Assembly: GCA_021371935.1 (NCBI GenBank)
Contig: JAJFVF010000002.1
Span: forward strand, 372,001 to 436,000
DNA length: 64,000 nt
Source of the DNA: a bacterium
GTDB lineage: Bacteria; Armatimonadota; UBA5829
Reading direction: 5' to 3'
Shown here: positions 1-7,323 of the stretch, piece by piece
Layout: each line of letters starts with the position of its first letter
Position numbering within the stretch: the first letter of the stretch is position 1
The notes under the pieces: model-generated
Seen by the model: the letters and a program-made list of their open reading frames with translations, nothing else
The model's database searches: none
What the model was told of the DNA's origin: nothing
Position numbers and translations under genes: made by a program

Positions 1-723
1 CTTGATGATGCCACCTTTGGTGCGCCGGTTGCTATGAGTATAGGTAACCTAAAGGAGATGGCGACGTGTACGGGCGCAGAGATCCAAGATGCACTGGTTA
101 CTGCTGAAGCACCATCGGTTTCGTATACAAGCACATCATATCCACGCAGATATATCCAGTGTGCTGATATCCCTGCAGGTATAGCCGTATTGTTTGACAC
201 ATCCAGAGGCACACCGCCGAGTGTGGGGGATAAGGTAACCATTAAGGGTGCACCTGTGTATGCGTGGAAAGAAGCTACACTGTTTGCTTACGATTGGACA
301 ACTACACAAGGACCGTTTACTCTGCCCGACCCGCTCGGAATGTCACAGAAGAGTATTGGAGGCAGTGCTTGCAATCAGATAGCGCTATATGCGTCGCAAT
401 ATGTATGTAATGTGGGGTCTCGCGTAAGGTTATGGGGTAAAGTGACGGATTCCAATTATGATTACACTGAGGGAGCCCAGATATGCCAGGTAGATGATGG
501 AACAGGCCTTGTCGATCCATATGGTGGCATCAAGGGAGTAAGGGTTAAGGTCATAGGTGGGGAAGAGGTCGCTACAGGCGATTACTTAATGGCTACGGGC
601 GTTCTTTCTATAGAGCATATTGACCCATACTATCCGCATGGCAGTTCTACAGGTGAATATGATGTCTACAGGCTGATTACCAATTCTGCGAGCGATTGGA
701 CCTGCATTCCAGCCGAGGAGTAA
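1..723 (+). CDS. Secreted-type protein with OB-fold-like domains, 3' part only
   Basis: The reading frame is open from the first base, so this is the C-terminal part (about 240 residues) of a longer protein whose start is outside the window. A first ATG at 34 exists but has no ribosome binding site. Two similar beta-rich units can be seen; the second contains a 'QVDDGTG' stretch followed by 'GVRVKVIGG', the same pattern as in the proteins at 24216-25079 and at the C-terminus of 41091-48290. In this type of organism such units are usually read as OB-fold-like domains of exported proteins. No enzymatic motif is visible. A hairpin follows at 750-776. Function is unknown. Confidence 0.6.
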   Translation, partial: LDDATFGAPVAMSIGNLKEMATCTGAEIQDALVTAEAPSVSYTSTSYPRRYIQCADIPAGIAVLFDTSRGTPPSVGDKVTIKGAPVYAWKEATLFAYDWTTTQGPFTLPDPLGMSQKSIGGSACNQIALYASQYVCNVGSRVRLWGKVTDSNYDYTEGAQICQVDDGTGLVDPYGGIKGVRVKVIGGEEVATGDYLMATGVLSIEHIDPYYPHGSSTGEYDVYRLITNSASDWTCIPAEE

Positions 724-749
724 AATCATCATAATATAACATAGAAAAC

Positions 750-776
750 AGCCCCGGTGACATTTTCATCGGGGCT
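750..776. terminator. Bidirectional hairpin between convergent genes
   Basis: An 11-bp stem (750-760 with 766-776, one G-T pair) closes a 5-base loop. Read on the minus strand it is followed by a T-rich stretch, so it probably ends the S41 protease transcript; it also lies 27 bases after the stop of the plus-strand gene. Confidence 0.7.
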
Positions 777-803
777 GCTATTTGCATTGCAGGTATCAGT
801 GCC

Positions 804-2177
804 TTACTTGTTTAGTTTGGCTGTAGTATTCATCATTTTATCTAATGTGCTTTTGGGCAGGAGCCCGAGTTTAACTTTGAGGACATCGACTGCTTTTGAT
901 AGCTGCACATCATATTTAGGATCGCTTGGATCATAGTCTTCTTTTTCTGCTTCTGGCAAACTCTTGAGCACAGTGTCGATATCTGGCTGTTCCACCACAA
1001 CATCAGGGGTGATGCCTTTCTTGTGGATATCGGTTCCATTTGGCGTCAGATATTTAGCTGTAGTGATTGCCACAGCGGAGCCGTCTTGCAGCGGCATAAT
1101 AGTCTGAACCCGCCCTTTACCGAATGTTGTCACTCCGACCAGTGTGCCTGCTTTATCGTCTTTTATTGCTCCCGATACAATTTCTGATGCGCTCGCGCTG
1201 CTACTATCTACCAGCACAACCAATGGATAGCGTTTATGGTTATGCTTATCCTCTTCTACGTATAACGGGTTGCGCTGTCCACCGCGTTCCTGGATTATCA
1301 CAACAGGACCGCTCTCGATAAACCGGCTGCCGATATCCACTGCGACCTGTAGGAGACCGCCGGGATTGCCCCTCAAATCGAGTATCAATCCTTTCAGATG
1401 CTTCTTTTCAAGCTCACCCATTGCTTTATCGAACTGCTCATCACTCTTTTCATTAAACTGATAGAGGCGGATATAACCTATGCCGCTTTTTTCATCGATC
1501 ATTCTCGAACGCACTTTCTGGAACTGGACTACCTGGCGAGTAATCACAATGTCCAGCATTTTTGCACGTCCTGGGCGTCTGATTGTGAGTTTGACTTTTG
1601 TGCCTGCCTTGCCCCGAATCAACTTAACCACATCTTCTATATCGATTCCCTTGATCGATTTTCCATCAACAGCATTGATTACATCGTTGCTCTTGACGCC
1701 AGCCCGCTGCGCGGGTGTATCAGGCAACGGTTCCTTGATATAGACCTCACCTTTTTTGTTTGTGTCCAATTGAGCGCCGATTCCGGTAAAAGTGCCCTCA
1801 TTTTCTTCACGCATACTTTTATATTCGTCCGGATCCATAAATCGCGTGAAAGGGTCGCCCAGCGCATGAAGTGTGCCTCTGATGGCGCTATAAGTAAGCT
1901 CTCTTTCGTCTACCTTATCGCCATAATAGTCGGCTTTCAAGCGCTCCATGACCGAAGAATATGTATCGATAAGAGGCAGTGTTATTTTATCTGATTTGTT
2001 GTCACTGCTGCCCTGCGCGTTCTCGATCTTCTGAGGCAGTAATTGAAGAGATGCGACCAGTTTGGAAATATTGAATCCGCTTGCTCGAACATCTTCGGCA
2101 ATAAATCCCATCCCAAATGCTGCGCACAGCAATAATATAATTAAAATGACCTGTGCGATCCGTGTTCTTTTCATCAA
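804..2177 (-). CDS. ctpA: C-terminal processing protease, S41 family (CtpA-like)
   Basis: 457 residues. Residues 8-26 form an uncleaved signal anchor or signal peptide, so the enzyme acts outside the cytoplasmic membrane. A PDZ domain covers roughly 125-215 and the S41 peptidase core follows. The core has the family motif SASASE with Ser329, and Lys354 in 'FGKG' exactly 25 residues later, the spacing of the catalytic Ser-Lys dyad in E. coli Prc and CtpA. This family trims or degrades exported proteins from their C-termini. The gene is the second of a two-gene operon, starting 2 bases after the stop of its paralog at 2180-3559, and is probably transcribed from the promoter at 3637-3664. The bidirectional hairpin at 750-776 lies downstream. 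The call is secure; the physiological substrate cannot be read from sequence. Confidence 0.92.
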   Translation of the reverse strand: MMKRTRIAQVILIILLLCAAFGMGFIAEDVRASGFNISKLVASLQLLPQKIENAQGSSDNKSDKITLPLIDTYSSVMERLKADYYGDKVDERELTYSAIRGTLHALGDPFTRFMDPDEYKSMREENEGTFTGIGAQLDTNKKGEVYIKEPLPDTPAQRAGVKSNDVINAVDGKSIKGIDIEDVVKLIRGKAGTKVKLTIRRPGRAKMLDIVITRQVVQFQKVRSRMIDEKSGIGYIRLYQFNEKSDEQFDKAMGELEKKHLKGLILDLRGNPGGLLQVAVDIGSRFIESGPVVIIQERGGQRNPLYVEEDKHNHKRYPLVVLVDSSSASASEIVSGAIKDDKAGTLVGVTTFGKGRVQTIMPLQDGSAVAITTAKYLTPNGTDIHKKGITPDVVVEQPDIDTVLKSLPEAEKEDYDPSDPKYDVQLSKAVDVLKVKLGLLPKSTLDKMMNTTAKLNK

Positions 2178-2179
2178 GC

Positions 2180-3559
2180 TTAACTCCTATTTCCATTGGC
2201 GGCGAGCAGCTTGACGGCTTCATTTAGCTGCGTATCATTCTTATCGCCGGATGCTACGTCGACATCAACTGAAATCCCTTTACCGGTGAAGTCGTTGCCT
2301 TTACTTGTAAGTAGTTTGCCGGTTGTCATAAGAACTGCGGAGCCATCTTTTTGCTCTATCAAAGTCACATATGCTGAATCGCCATAGGTCTTTTTGCCGA
2401 CTAGCCGAGCTGTTCCATTTTCTTTTAGGGCCGCAGCCAACACTTCGGCTGTACGTGCAGTGCTCGAATCCACAAGGACTATCACAGGTTTATTCCAGGC
2501 TGTGCTTGGATTTCCTGCGATCTCAATATTCGACTTTCTGTCCCTGGATTTTTGCAGAATTGCAAACCTTTTGCCTGGTGTCAATTGCTTTGCAACTGAA
2601 AGCGCTGATTCCACATTACCGCTTGCACACTGGCGCAAGTCGAGGACAAGCCCGCTCACGCTACTGGACCTGAAGCTGTTTATTGCTGAAGCAAAGTCAT
2701 CTTCCACACCAGGCCGCAGGCAGTTTATCTTTACATATCCAATTTGACCATTGTCAATTATTGAACTTGCTAAAGCCGCCAGGGTGATCTTTCGCGGTTG
2801 CAGCTTTATCGTCAGCTCTTTTGCTGAATTATTACGTTTCACGGTCAGTTCGACAGTCTTATTGTCTTCCGAAAGCAAAAGGTCTTGAGCGTCCATTATT
2901 GCGATGCCGTTATCAATTCTCTGCTGTTCGGATTTGAGCTGTTTTCGCAATTTGTTGCGATCAATTTTCCCGTTCAAATTATCCTTGACCAGCTTATTTG
3001 CCCTCATATAGGGATCGAAAGGAAGCACAATTTTACCGTTGACATTGATGATATCGTCTCCACTTTTAAGTCCCGCATCTGCTGCCGGTCCGGTTGGAAT
3101 AGGGGTGATCACTATCAGGTGTTCCTCGGTGAGGCCATCGGTTTTAATTCGTTTTATACCGAGCATTGCCCCTATCCCATGAAATTTTCCATCTTGCGCA
3201 TCCAGAATCAGTTTTTTCTGATCCGGATCTGTAAATCTAGTATTTGGGTCTCCTAATGAGGATAGCATTGCGCGCAAGGCATCATATGTCATAAGTCCTT
3301 CGTCTTTCTTTGTCAACTGCTCGACATAGTGCTCACGGAGGTTCTGCACCACCACATACAGTGTTTGTATGGGTTGGAAATTTATGTCTGCACCCTGCAA
3401 GTTGACGGCGGCGATTCGTGTCCCCTGTATCAATGATGGGAATTTCTTCTCTACAAGCGCAGTATTCTCTCTTGCGGTAATGCCAAGTCTTACTGTGTAT
3501 CCTGCCGTGAAACACAGCCCCACCAGCAAGCCTATCCCTATCCTGTAAATCGTTCGCAT
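2180..3559 (-). CDS. Catalytically dead S41 (CtpA-like) paralog
   Basis: 459 residues from the ATG at 3559, chosen because a GAGG sits 7 bases upstream and the hydrophobic segment then begins at residue 5; a 20-residue upstream extension has no ribosome binding site and would run across the leader hairpin. Domain order matches the neighbouring CtpA: signal anchor, PDZ-like region (about 125-255, with an extra basic insert near 185-215) and S41 core. Aligning the shared blocks 'VLVDSS' and 'QKDGSAV' places Arg369 where the catalytic Ser should be and Asp394 where the Lys should be, with the 25-residue spacing kept. The fold therefore seems preserved while the dyad is lost. It is first in the operon with ctpA and may act as a regulator, adaptor or substrate binder for the active enzyme; that role is inference. 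Confidence 0.85.
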   Translation of the reverse strand: MRTIYRIGIGLLVGLCFTAGYTVRLGITARENTALVEKKFPSLIQGTRIAAVNLQGADINFQPIQTLYVVVQNLREHYVEQLTKKDEGLMTYDALRAMLSSLGDPNTRFTDPDQKKLILDAQDGKFHGIGAMLGIKRIKTDGLTEEHLIVITPIPTGPAADAGLKSGDDIINVNGKIVLPFDPYMRANKLVKDNLNGKIDRNKLRKQLKSEQQRIDNGIAIMDAQDLLLSEDNKTVELTVKRNNSAKELTIKLQPRKITLAALASSIIDNGQIGYVKINCLRPGVEDDFASAINSFRSSSVSGLVLDLRQCASGNVESALSVAKQLTPGKRFAILQKSRDRKSNIEIAGNPSTAWNKPVIVLVDSSTARTAEVLAAALKENGTARLVGKKTYGDSAYVTLIEQKDGSAVLMTTGKLLTSKGNDFTGKGISVDVDVASGDKNDTQLNEAVKLLAANGNRS

Positions 3560-3573
3560 GTCAACCTCATTAC

Positions 3574-3601
3574 AAAAAAATACCGGGATTGACGCCCCGG
3601 T
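3574..3601 (-). terminator. Leader hairpin with T-tract (possible attenuator)
   Basis: On the minus strand a 6-bp ACCGGG/CCCGGT stem with an 8-base loop (3582-3601) is followed by A and seven T residues. It lies between the promoter at 3637-3664 and the ribosome binding site of the S41 operon, so it would end transcription before the first gene unless bypassed. Confidence 0.55.
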
Positions 3602-3636
3602 GCAATCAATCTGGTCCAATTCTATTCCTTGTTTTG

Positions 3637-3664
3637 ATTATACCACGCCAAGAAGGCATGTCAA
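3637..3664 (-). promoter_or_regulatory. Sigma-70-type promoter for the S41 operon
   Basis: TTGACA (3664-3659) and TATAAT (3642-3637), both perfect consensus hexamers, are separated by 16 bases. It faces the S41 pair, about 75 bases upstream of the start codon. Confidence 0.8.
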
Positions 3665-3909
3665 TTATTTCCGTCTGCCACAGAACATGACGATGTGTGC
3701 CTTATGATAGTTCTCTCCAAGCCTGTATACCGTGCAACACAAATAGAAGACGGTCGAAATTTGCAGGCATTGTCATTTTTCGATACATATTGGTTGTTTT
3801 TCGGTGGTGGGAGGCTGATTTCTCTGCTAATCTACTAAATGTAGAGGGACCAACTGGAAGCAATACAATTCTGGTATAATAAATGATGTAGTTATTGATA
3901 TTTTTGCCC

Positions 3910-3938
3910 TTGACAACCAGCGCAAACTAACCCATAAT
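3910..3938 (+). promoter_or_regulatory. Sigma-70-type promoter for the prepilin-like gene
   Basis: TTGACA (3910-3915), 17 bases, CATAAT (3933-3938). It gives a leader of roughly 130 bases before the ATG at 4073. The rest of the 3665-4072 intergenic stretch is AT-rich; an extra TGGTATAAT-like box at 3872-3880 has no good -35. I see no gene there. Confidence 0.65.
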
Positions 3939-4072
3939 ACATAATGTAATGTAAGCAAGAGAATCATGCGGTCAAAGCATGATTATGATAAAAAGTGATA
4001 ATTTGTCATTCCAATTAGCTGGCAGGCATAATGCGGCAGGGCAAATTTGATGTTAGGAAGAGGTAGATTATT

Positions 4073-4795
4073 ATGAGGAGAGGGTTTACATTAATCGAGT
4101 TATTAGTTGTGATTGCAATCATTGCAATCCTGGCCGCTGTTCTGTATCCTGTCTTTCTTAGCGCAAAAGATCAGGCGAAGCTTGCATCGTGCAGTGCGAA
4201 TCTTAAGCAGCTAGGCAATGCATATGCAATGTATGTGGACGAATATAACGGCTGGTATCCCGCAGCAGCACGCAATCTGGCGACTGATGAGGAGTTGATT
4301 GACCCACTTCATCAGGTATCAAGTGAACGAGTTTGCACATGGGATATTGCGATCTCCAAGTATGTGAAGAACTACAGTGTCTTCAAGTGTCCTTCAGACA
4401 CTGTCAAACGTCCCGCGAGCACGGCGACAAGAGAAATACTGCCGCGCACCTATGTGGTAAATACCCAGCCAAGGTCGCAATACAATATTGTTAAAAGTTG
4501 GAAAGATCACAAGGCTTGGTGGTCTGCAGCCGAGATGAAGCCCAGACCGTCGCATTACATTTTACTTTTTGAAGTGGCATATACTGGCGCGTATAATATG
4601 TATGGTTCCTGGAGTTGGGCTGAAGGCGATTCCGGGACTGGTGTCGGCACGGGCACACATAAGGGCGGCAAAGTGATGAACTATCTTTTCTTCGATGGCC
4701 ATGTAAAAAATATGAATCCCAAAATCGCCCGAAGTGACCCACATGGGCTATGGGGCTACCTTCCCGGCCTGGGTGATGATAGGGATGACCACTAA
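4073..4795 (+). CDS. Prepilin-like protein with N-terminal methylation motif
   Basis: 240 residues. It begins with a short basic leader (MRRG) followed by [19 protein letters not shown], the type IV prepilin/pseudopilin signal cut before the Phe and N-methylated. The globular part has a DUF1559-like organisation and ends with a His...'FFDGHV' block of the H-x9-DG type (here 11 residues separate His and Asp-Gly). Proteins of this family are abundant in Planctomycetes, Verrucomicrobia and Armatimonadota; their function is mostly unknown, probably surface pseudopilin-like. The start is supported by AGGAAGAGG upstream. The gene stands alone, with a promoter at 3910 and a hairpin at 4854-4890 behind it. 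Confidence 0.9.
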   Translation: MRRGFTLIELLVVIAIIAILAAVLYPVFLSAKDQAKLASCSANLKQLGNAYAMYVDEYNGWYPAAARNLATDEELIDPLHQVSSERVCTWDIAISKYVKNYSVFKCPSDTVKRPASTATREILPRTYVVNTQPRSQYNIVKSWKDHKAWWSAAEMKPRPSHYILLFEVAYTGAYNMYGSWSWAEGDSGTGVGTGTHKGGKVMNYLFFDGHVKNMNPKIARSDPHGLWGYLPGLGDDRDDH

Positions 4796-4853
4796 AAATC
4801 ACATCACGCTATTCTATTCCAACAAATAGTATATTAATTTAGTTGATGTATAA

Positions 4854-4890
4854 TTAAGTGATGGCCGTTATTATTCCGGCCATCACTTAA
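4854..4890. other. Perfect 14-bp stem-loop before the glycosidase operon
   Basis: Positions 4854-4867 are exactly complementary to 4877-4890 around a 9-base loop. There is no T-tract on either strand, so a simple intrinsic terminator is doubtful. A TATAAT at 4849-4854 touches its left edge, so it could instead be a 5' mRNA stem or an operator for the operon starting at 4925. Confidence 0.5.
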
Positions 4891-4924
4891 CGTAATTCCC
4901 CGAAATAGCACACGGAGGTCTATG

Positions 4925-7300
4925 ATGTCAAAGGTACTATCTTGCCTCGTATTATTGGGTCTGTCTTGTGTATCATCTCCCTTCGCATTTTCTCTTTCCA
5001 TCACATCCGACTCGCCCGGCAACATATTTGTGGCGGGTGCTCCCGTTGGGTTCACGTTTAATGATCCCCAAGGCGCGGTCAGCTATCAGCTAACCGACTA
5101 TTTTGGCAAGGTTGTAACAAGCGGCACTACAACTGCTGATATAAACCTGTCGGATATGCCTGCGGGCTGGTATGAATTGAAATGCAGCGATTCGGCGTCA
5201 GAGGTAACGACCTCAATAGGTGTCGTGCTCAATAGGGGGAAAGCGGCTCTGCCGGAGGACGGAAGGATATGCACTGATGCGGCTGCGGCATGGCTGATAG
5301 ATGTCGGCAAATACAAAGACTTGGCTCGGATTATGCGATTGGCAGGCATCCCATGGGCACGTGAAAGGTTCAGTTGGACAGGGACCGAGCCGGAAAAGGG
5401 CAAGTTCGACTGGAATAAATATCAAGCTGTTGCTGATGCCTACGCTTCCGAGGGAATTCGCCTATATGAATTGTGGCATGATTCACCGAAGTGGTCTCAT
5501 CCTGCCAGCAGCAGCATTTTTATCTGTCCTGATGATCTTCGCGATGTCTACGACTATGCGCGTGCGGCTTCGGGCCACTTTTCGCGTCAGGTAGAGGCCT
5601 GGGAGATATGGAACGAGCCGGACATCGAGTTCTGGTCCCAGCTCAGTGACCGTTACTCAGGTTATCTAAAGGCTGTGTATCTGGGTCTGAAAGACGGCAA
5701 TCCAAAGGCATATGTGCTGCAAGGCTCATTATTGCGGGGTGTAAGCGATTTCTTGCGTGGTCTGTATGATTCCGGCACAACCGGCTATTTTGATATATTC
5801 AACTGGCACAACTATCATGAGCCCTCAACTTACATTAAAACATTGAACGATCATATGGATCTCTTGGGTCAGTATTGTTCTACAGATCGTCCAATTTGGC
5901 TGACCGAGTGTGGAATCAGACTTGATGGCACCGAGGGACCAAAAAAAGAACTGCTCAACAGAGATGACCAGCATCTTCAGTGTCAGTTTATCCCTCGCAA
6001 TGCAGTTATGTCACTTGCGGCAGGTACGGATAAGAGCTTCTTCTTTGTGCTGCCCTCTTATCTGGAGCGTGGTATTCAGTTCGGTGCTCTGCATCCTGAT
6101 CTTACGCCATACCCGTCATTTGTTGCACTGTCTGCTGCGGCCAACATCCTCGGCCAGTCTACCTATAAAGGTGAATACAAGACAGGCAATCATGAAATAG
6201 TCGCGCAGGTGTTTTCGACACGCACGGGCAATGTGATGGTCGCATGGTCGGACATCAAGACCCAGATGAGCGTGCCGACAGACAAAAAGAGCATTCTGAT
6301 GGCGAACATATTCGGTCAGGAAAGCCATATTTCGACAGAAAAGGGCGAGTTGAATGTAAATGTTGGTCCTGATGCCATATATCTTATCGACATTGGCAAG
6401 TCTATCGAGAAAAAGCTTACCGGCAATCCCCGTCCGCGAGGCAGGCTGCCCAAGCTAAACCCGTCGCGTGTAATTGTGATGGGTCATTCTGATCTGCCGG
6501 TAATCAAGGAGGAAGACGTCTATAAGCTTACCAGCCGAAGTGCATTTGATTATAGCGTCGAGGTCTACAATTTCAGCGAAAAAAAAGCAGCAAAAGGTAC
6601 GGTCGAATTGGTCGCTCCGGATGGCTGGGGCATCGAGAACCCCGTACGCCATGTAACGCTCGAACCTATGGGGCGACAGGTACTCATCTTCCAGGTAAAG
6701 CCGGGCATACTTTCGGAGGGCAGGTTTAGAATCATTGCCCATGGCAATTTCGCAAATGAAAAGGTAGCCGACTGTGTCAGTTCGTTCTGGTTCAATCTAG
6801 CGGCTGTGAAACCTGTTGCCAGTAAGCCTCTGGGCTGGAACAATATTCCAGGCCAGTGGATTCCTCTTGCGTCCCAAAACTGCTCATTGAGGATTGACGA
6901 CCCAAAGCCGGGATTGCTTCGCATAAACACGAAATTTGATGACGACGGAGCCGAGCAATGGGCCTATCCTACGCTCAATTTTGCCAGGCCAGTCGACATG
7001 TCCGATTTCGATGGCATAGCTTTTGATCTCAATATGCTCGAAGACAGCTATTCTTCAATGATCCGGCTGGTCTTGGTAGAGCCAGATGGCACGAGTTATA
7101 TGGGTGCGACAAAGTCCCTTGGCAAAAAGCATCGTGTCGTCCTGCTTTTCAGTGATATGAAGCCGTTTGACGCTAAAGTGCCGGATGCGAACGGACACCT
7201 TGACTTGAAAACAATATCAAAAGTCAAATTCGGCTGCACATGTGGGCGTGAGTATCTGGCTTTTGAAGTATCAAATTTCGAACTCGTGAAATTCGATTAG
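4925..7300 (+). CDS. Secreted clan GH-A glycoside hydrolase, paralog 1 of 3
   Basis: 791 residues; the ATG at 4925 is better spaced (6 bases) from GGAGG at 4914-4918 than the ATG at 4922. A signal peptide of about 24 residues precedes an Ig-like N-terminal domain (to about 105), then a (beta/alpha)8 barrel. Glu231 in 'WEIWNEPD' and Glu328 in 'WLTECG' are the expected acid/base and nucleophile of clan A (GH39/GH5-like). A NEW3-like beta domain (about 505-595) and a C-terminal jelly-roll resembling CBM11/CIA30 (about 630-790) follow. It probably cuts a plant-type or microbial polysaccharide outside the cell; the substrate is not deducible. First gene of a three-paralog operon, 23 bases before the next. 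Confidence 0.85.
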   Translation: MSKVLSCLVLLGLSCVSSPFAFSLSITSDSPGNIFVAGAPVGFTFNDPQGAVSYQLTDYFGKVVTSGTTTADINLSDMPAGWYELKCSDSASEVTTSIGVVLNRGKAALPEDGRICTDAAAAWLIDVGKYKDLARIMRLAGIPWARERFSWTGTEPEKGKFDWNKYQAVADAYASEGIRLYELWHDSPKWSHPASSSIFICPDDLRDVYDYARAASGHFSRQVEAWEIWNEPDIEFWSQLSDRYSGYLKAVYLGLKDGNPKAYVLQGSLLRGVSDFLRGLYDSGTTGYFDIFNWHNYHEPSTYIKTLNDHMDLLGQYCSTDRPIWLTECGIRLDGTEGPKKELLNRDDQHLQCQFIPRNAVMSLAAGTDKSFFFVLPSYLERGIQFGALHPDLTPYPSFVALSAAANILGQSTYKGEYKTGNHEIVAQVFSTRTGNVMVAWSDIKTQMSVPTDKKSILMANIFGQESHISTEKGELNVNVGPDAIYLIDIGKSIEKKLTGNPRPRGRLPKLNPSRVIVMGHSDLPVIKEEDVYKLTSRSAFDYSVEVYNFSEKKAAKGTVELVAPDGWGIENPVRHVTLEPMGRQVLIFQVKPGILSEGRFRIIAHGNFANEKVADCVSSFWFNLAAVKPVASKPLGWNNIPGQWIPLASQNCSLRIDDPKPGLLRINTKFDDDGAEQWAYPTLNFARPVDMSDFDGIAFDLNMLEDSYSSMIRLVLVEPDGTSYMGATKSLGKKHRVVLLFSDMKPFDAKVPDANGHLDLKTISKVKFGCTCGREYLAFEVSNFELVKFD

Positions 7301-7323
7301 CTTGTATCCAGGAGAACATGTAA

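Noticed and set aside
1398-1994. 198-residue frame antisense to ctpA
   Set aside because: It mirrors the conserved S41 coding sequence; such long shadows are expected opposite a well-coded gene.
3697-3879. 60-residue open frame upstream of the prepilin-like gene
   Set aside because: It has no ribosome binding site and lies in AT-rich promoter DNA.
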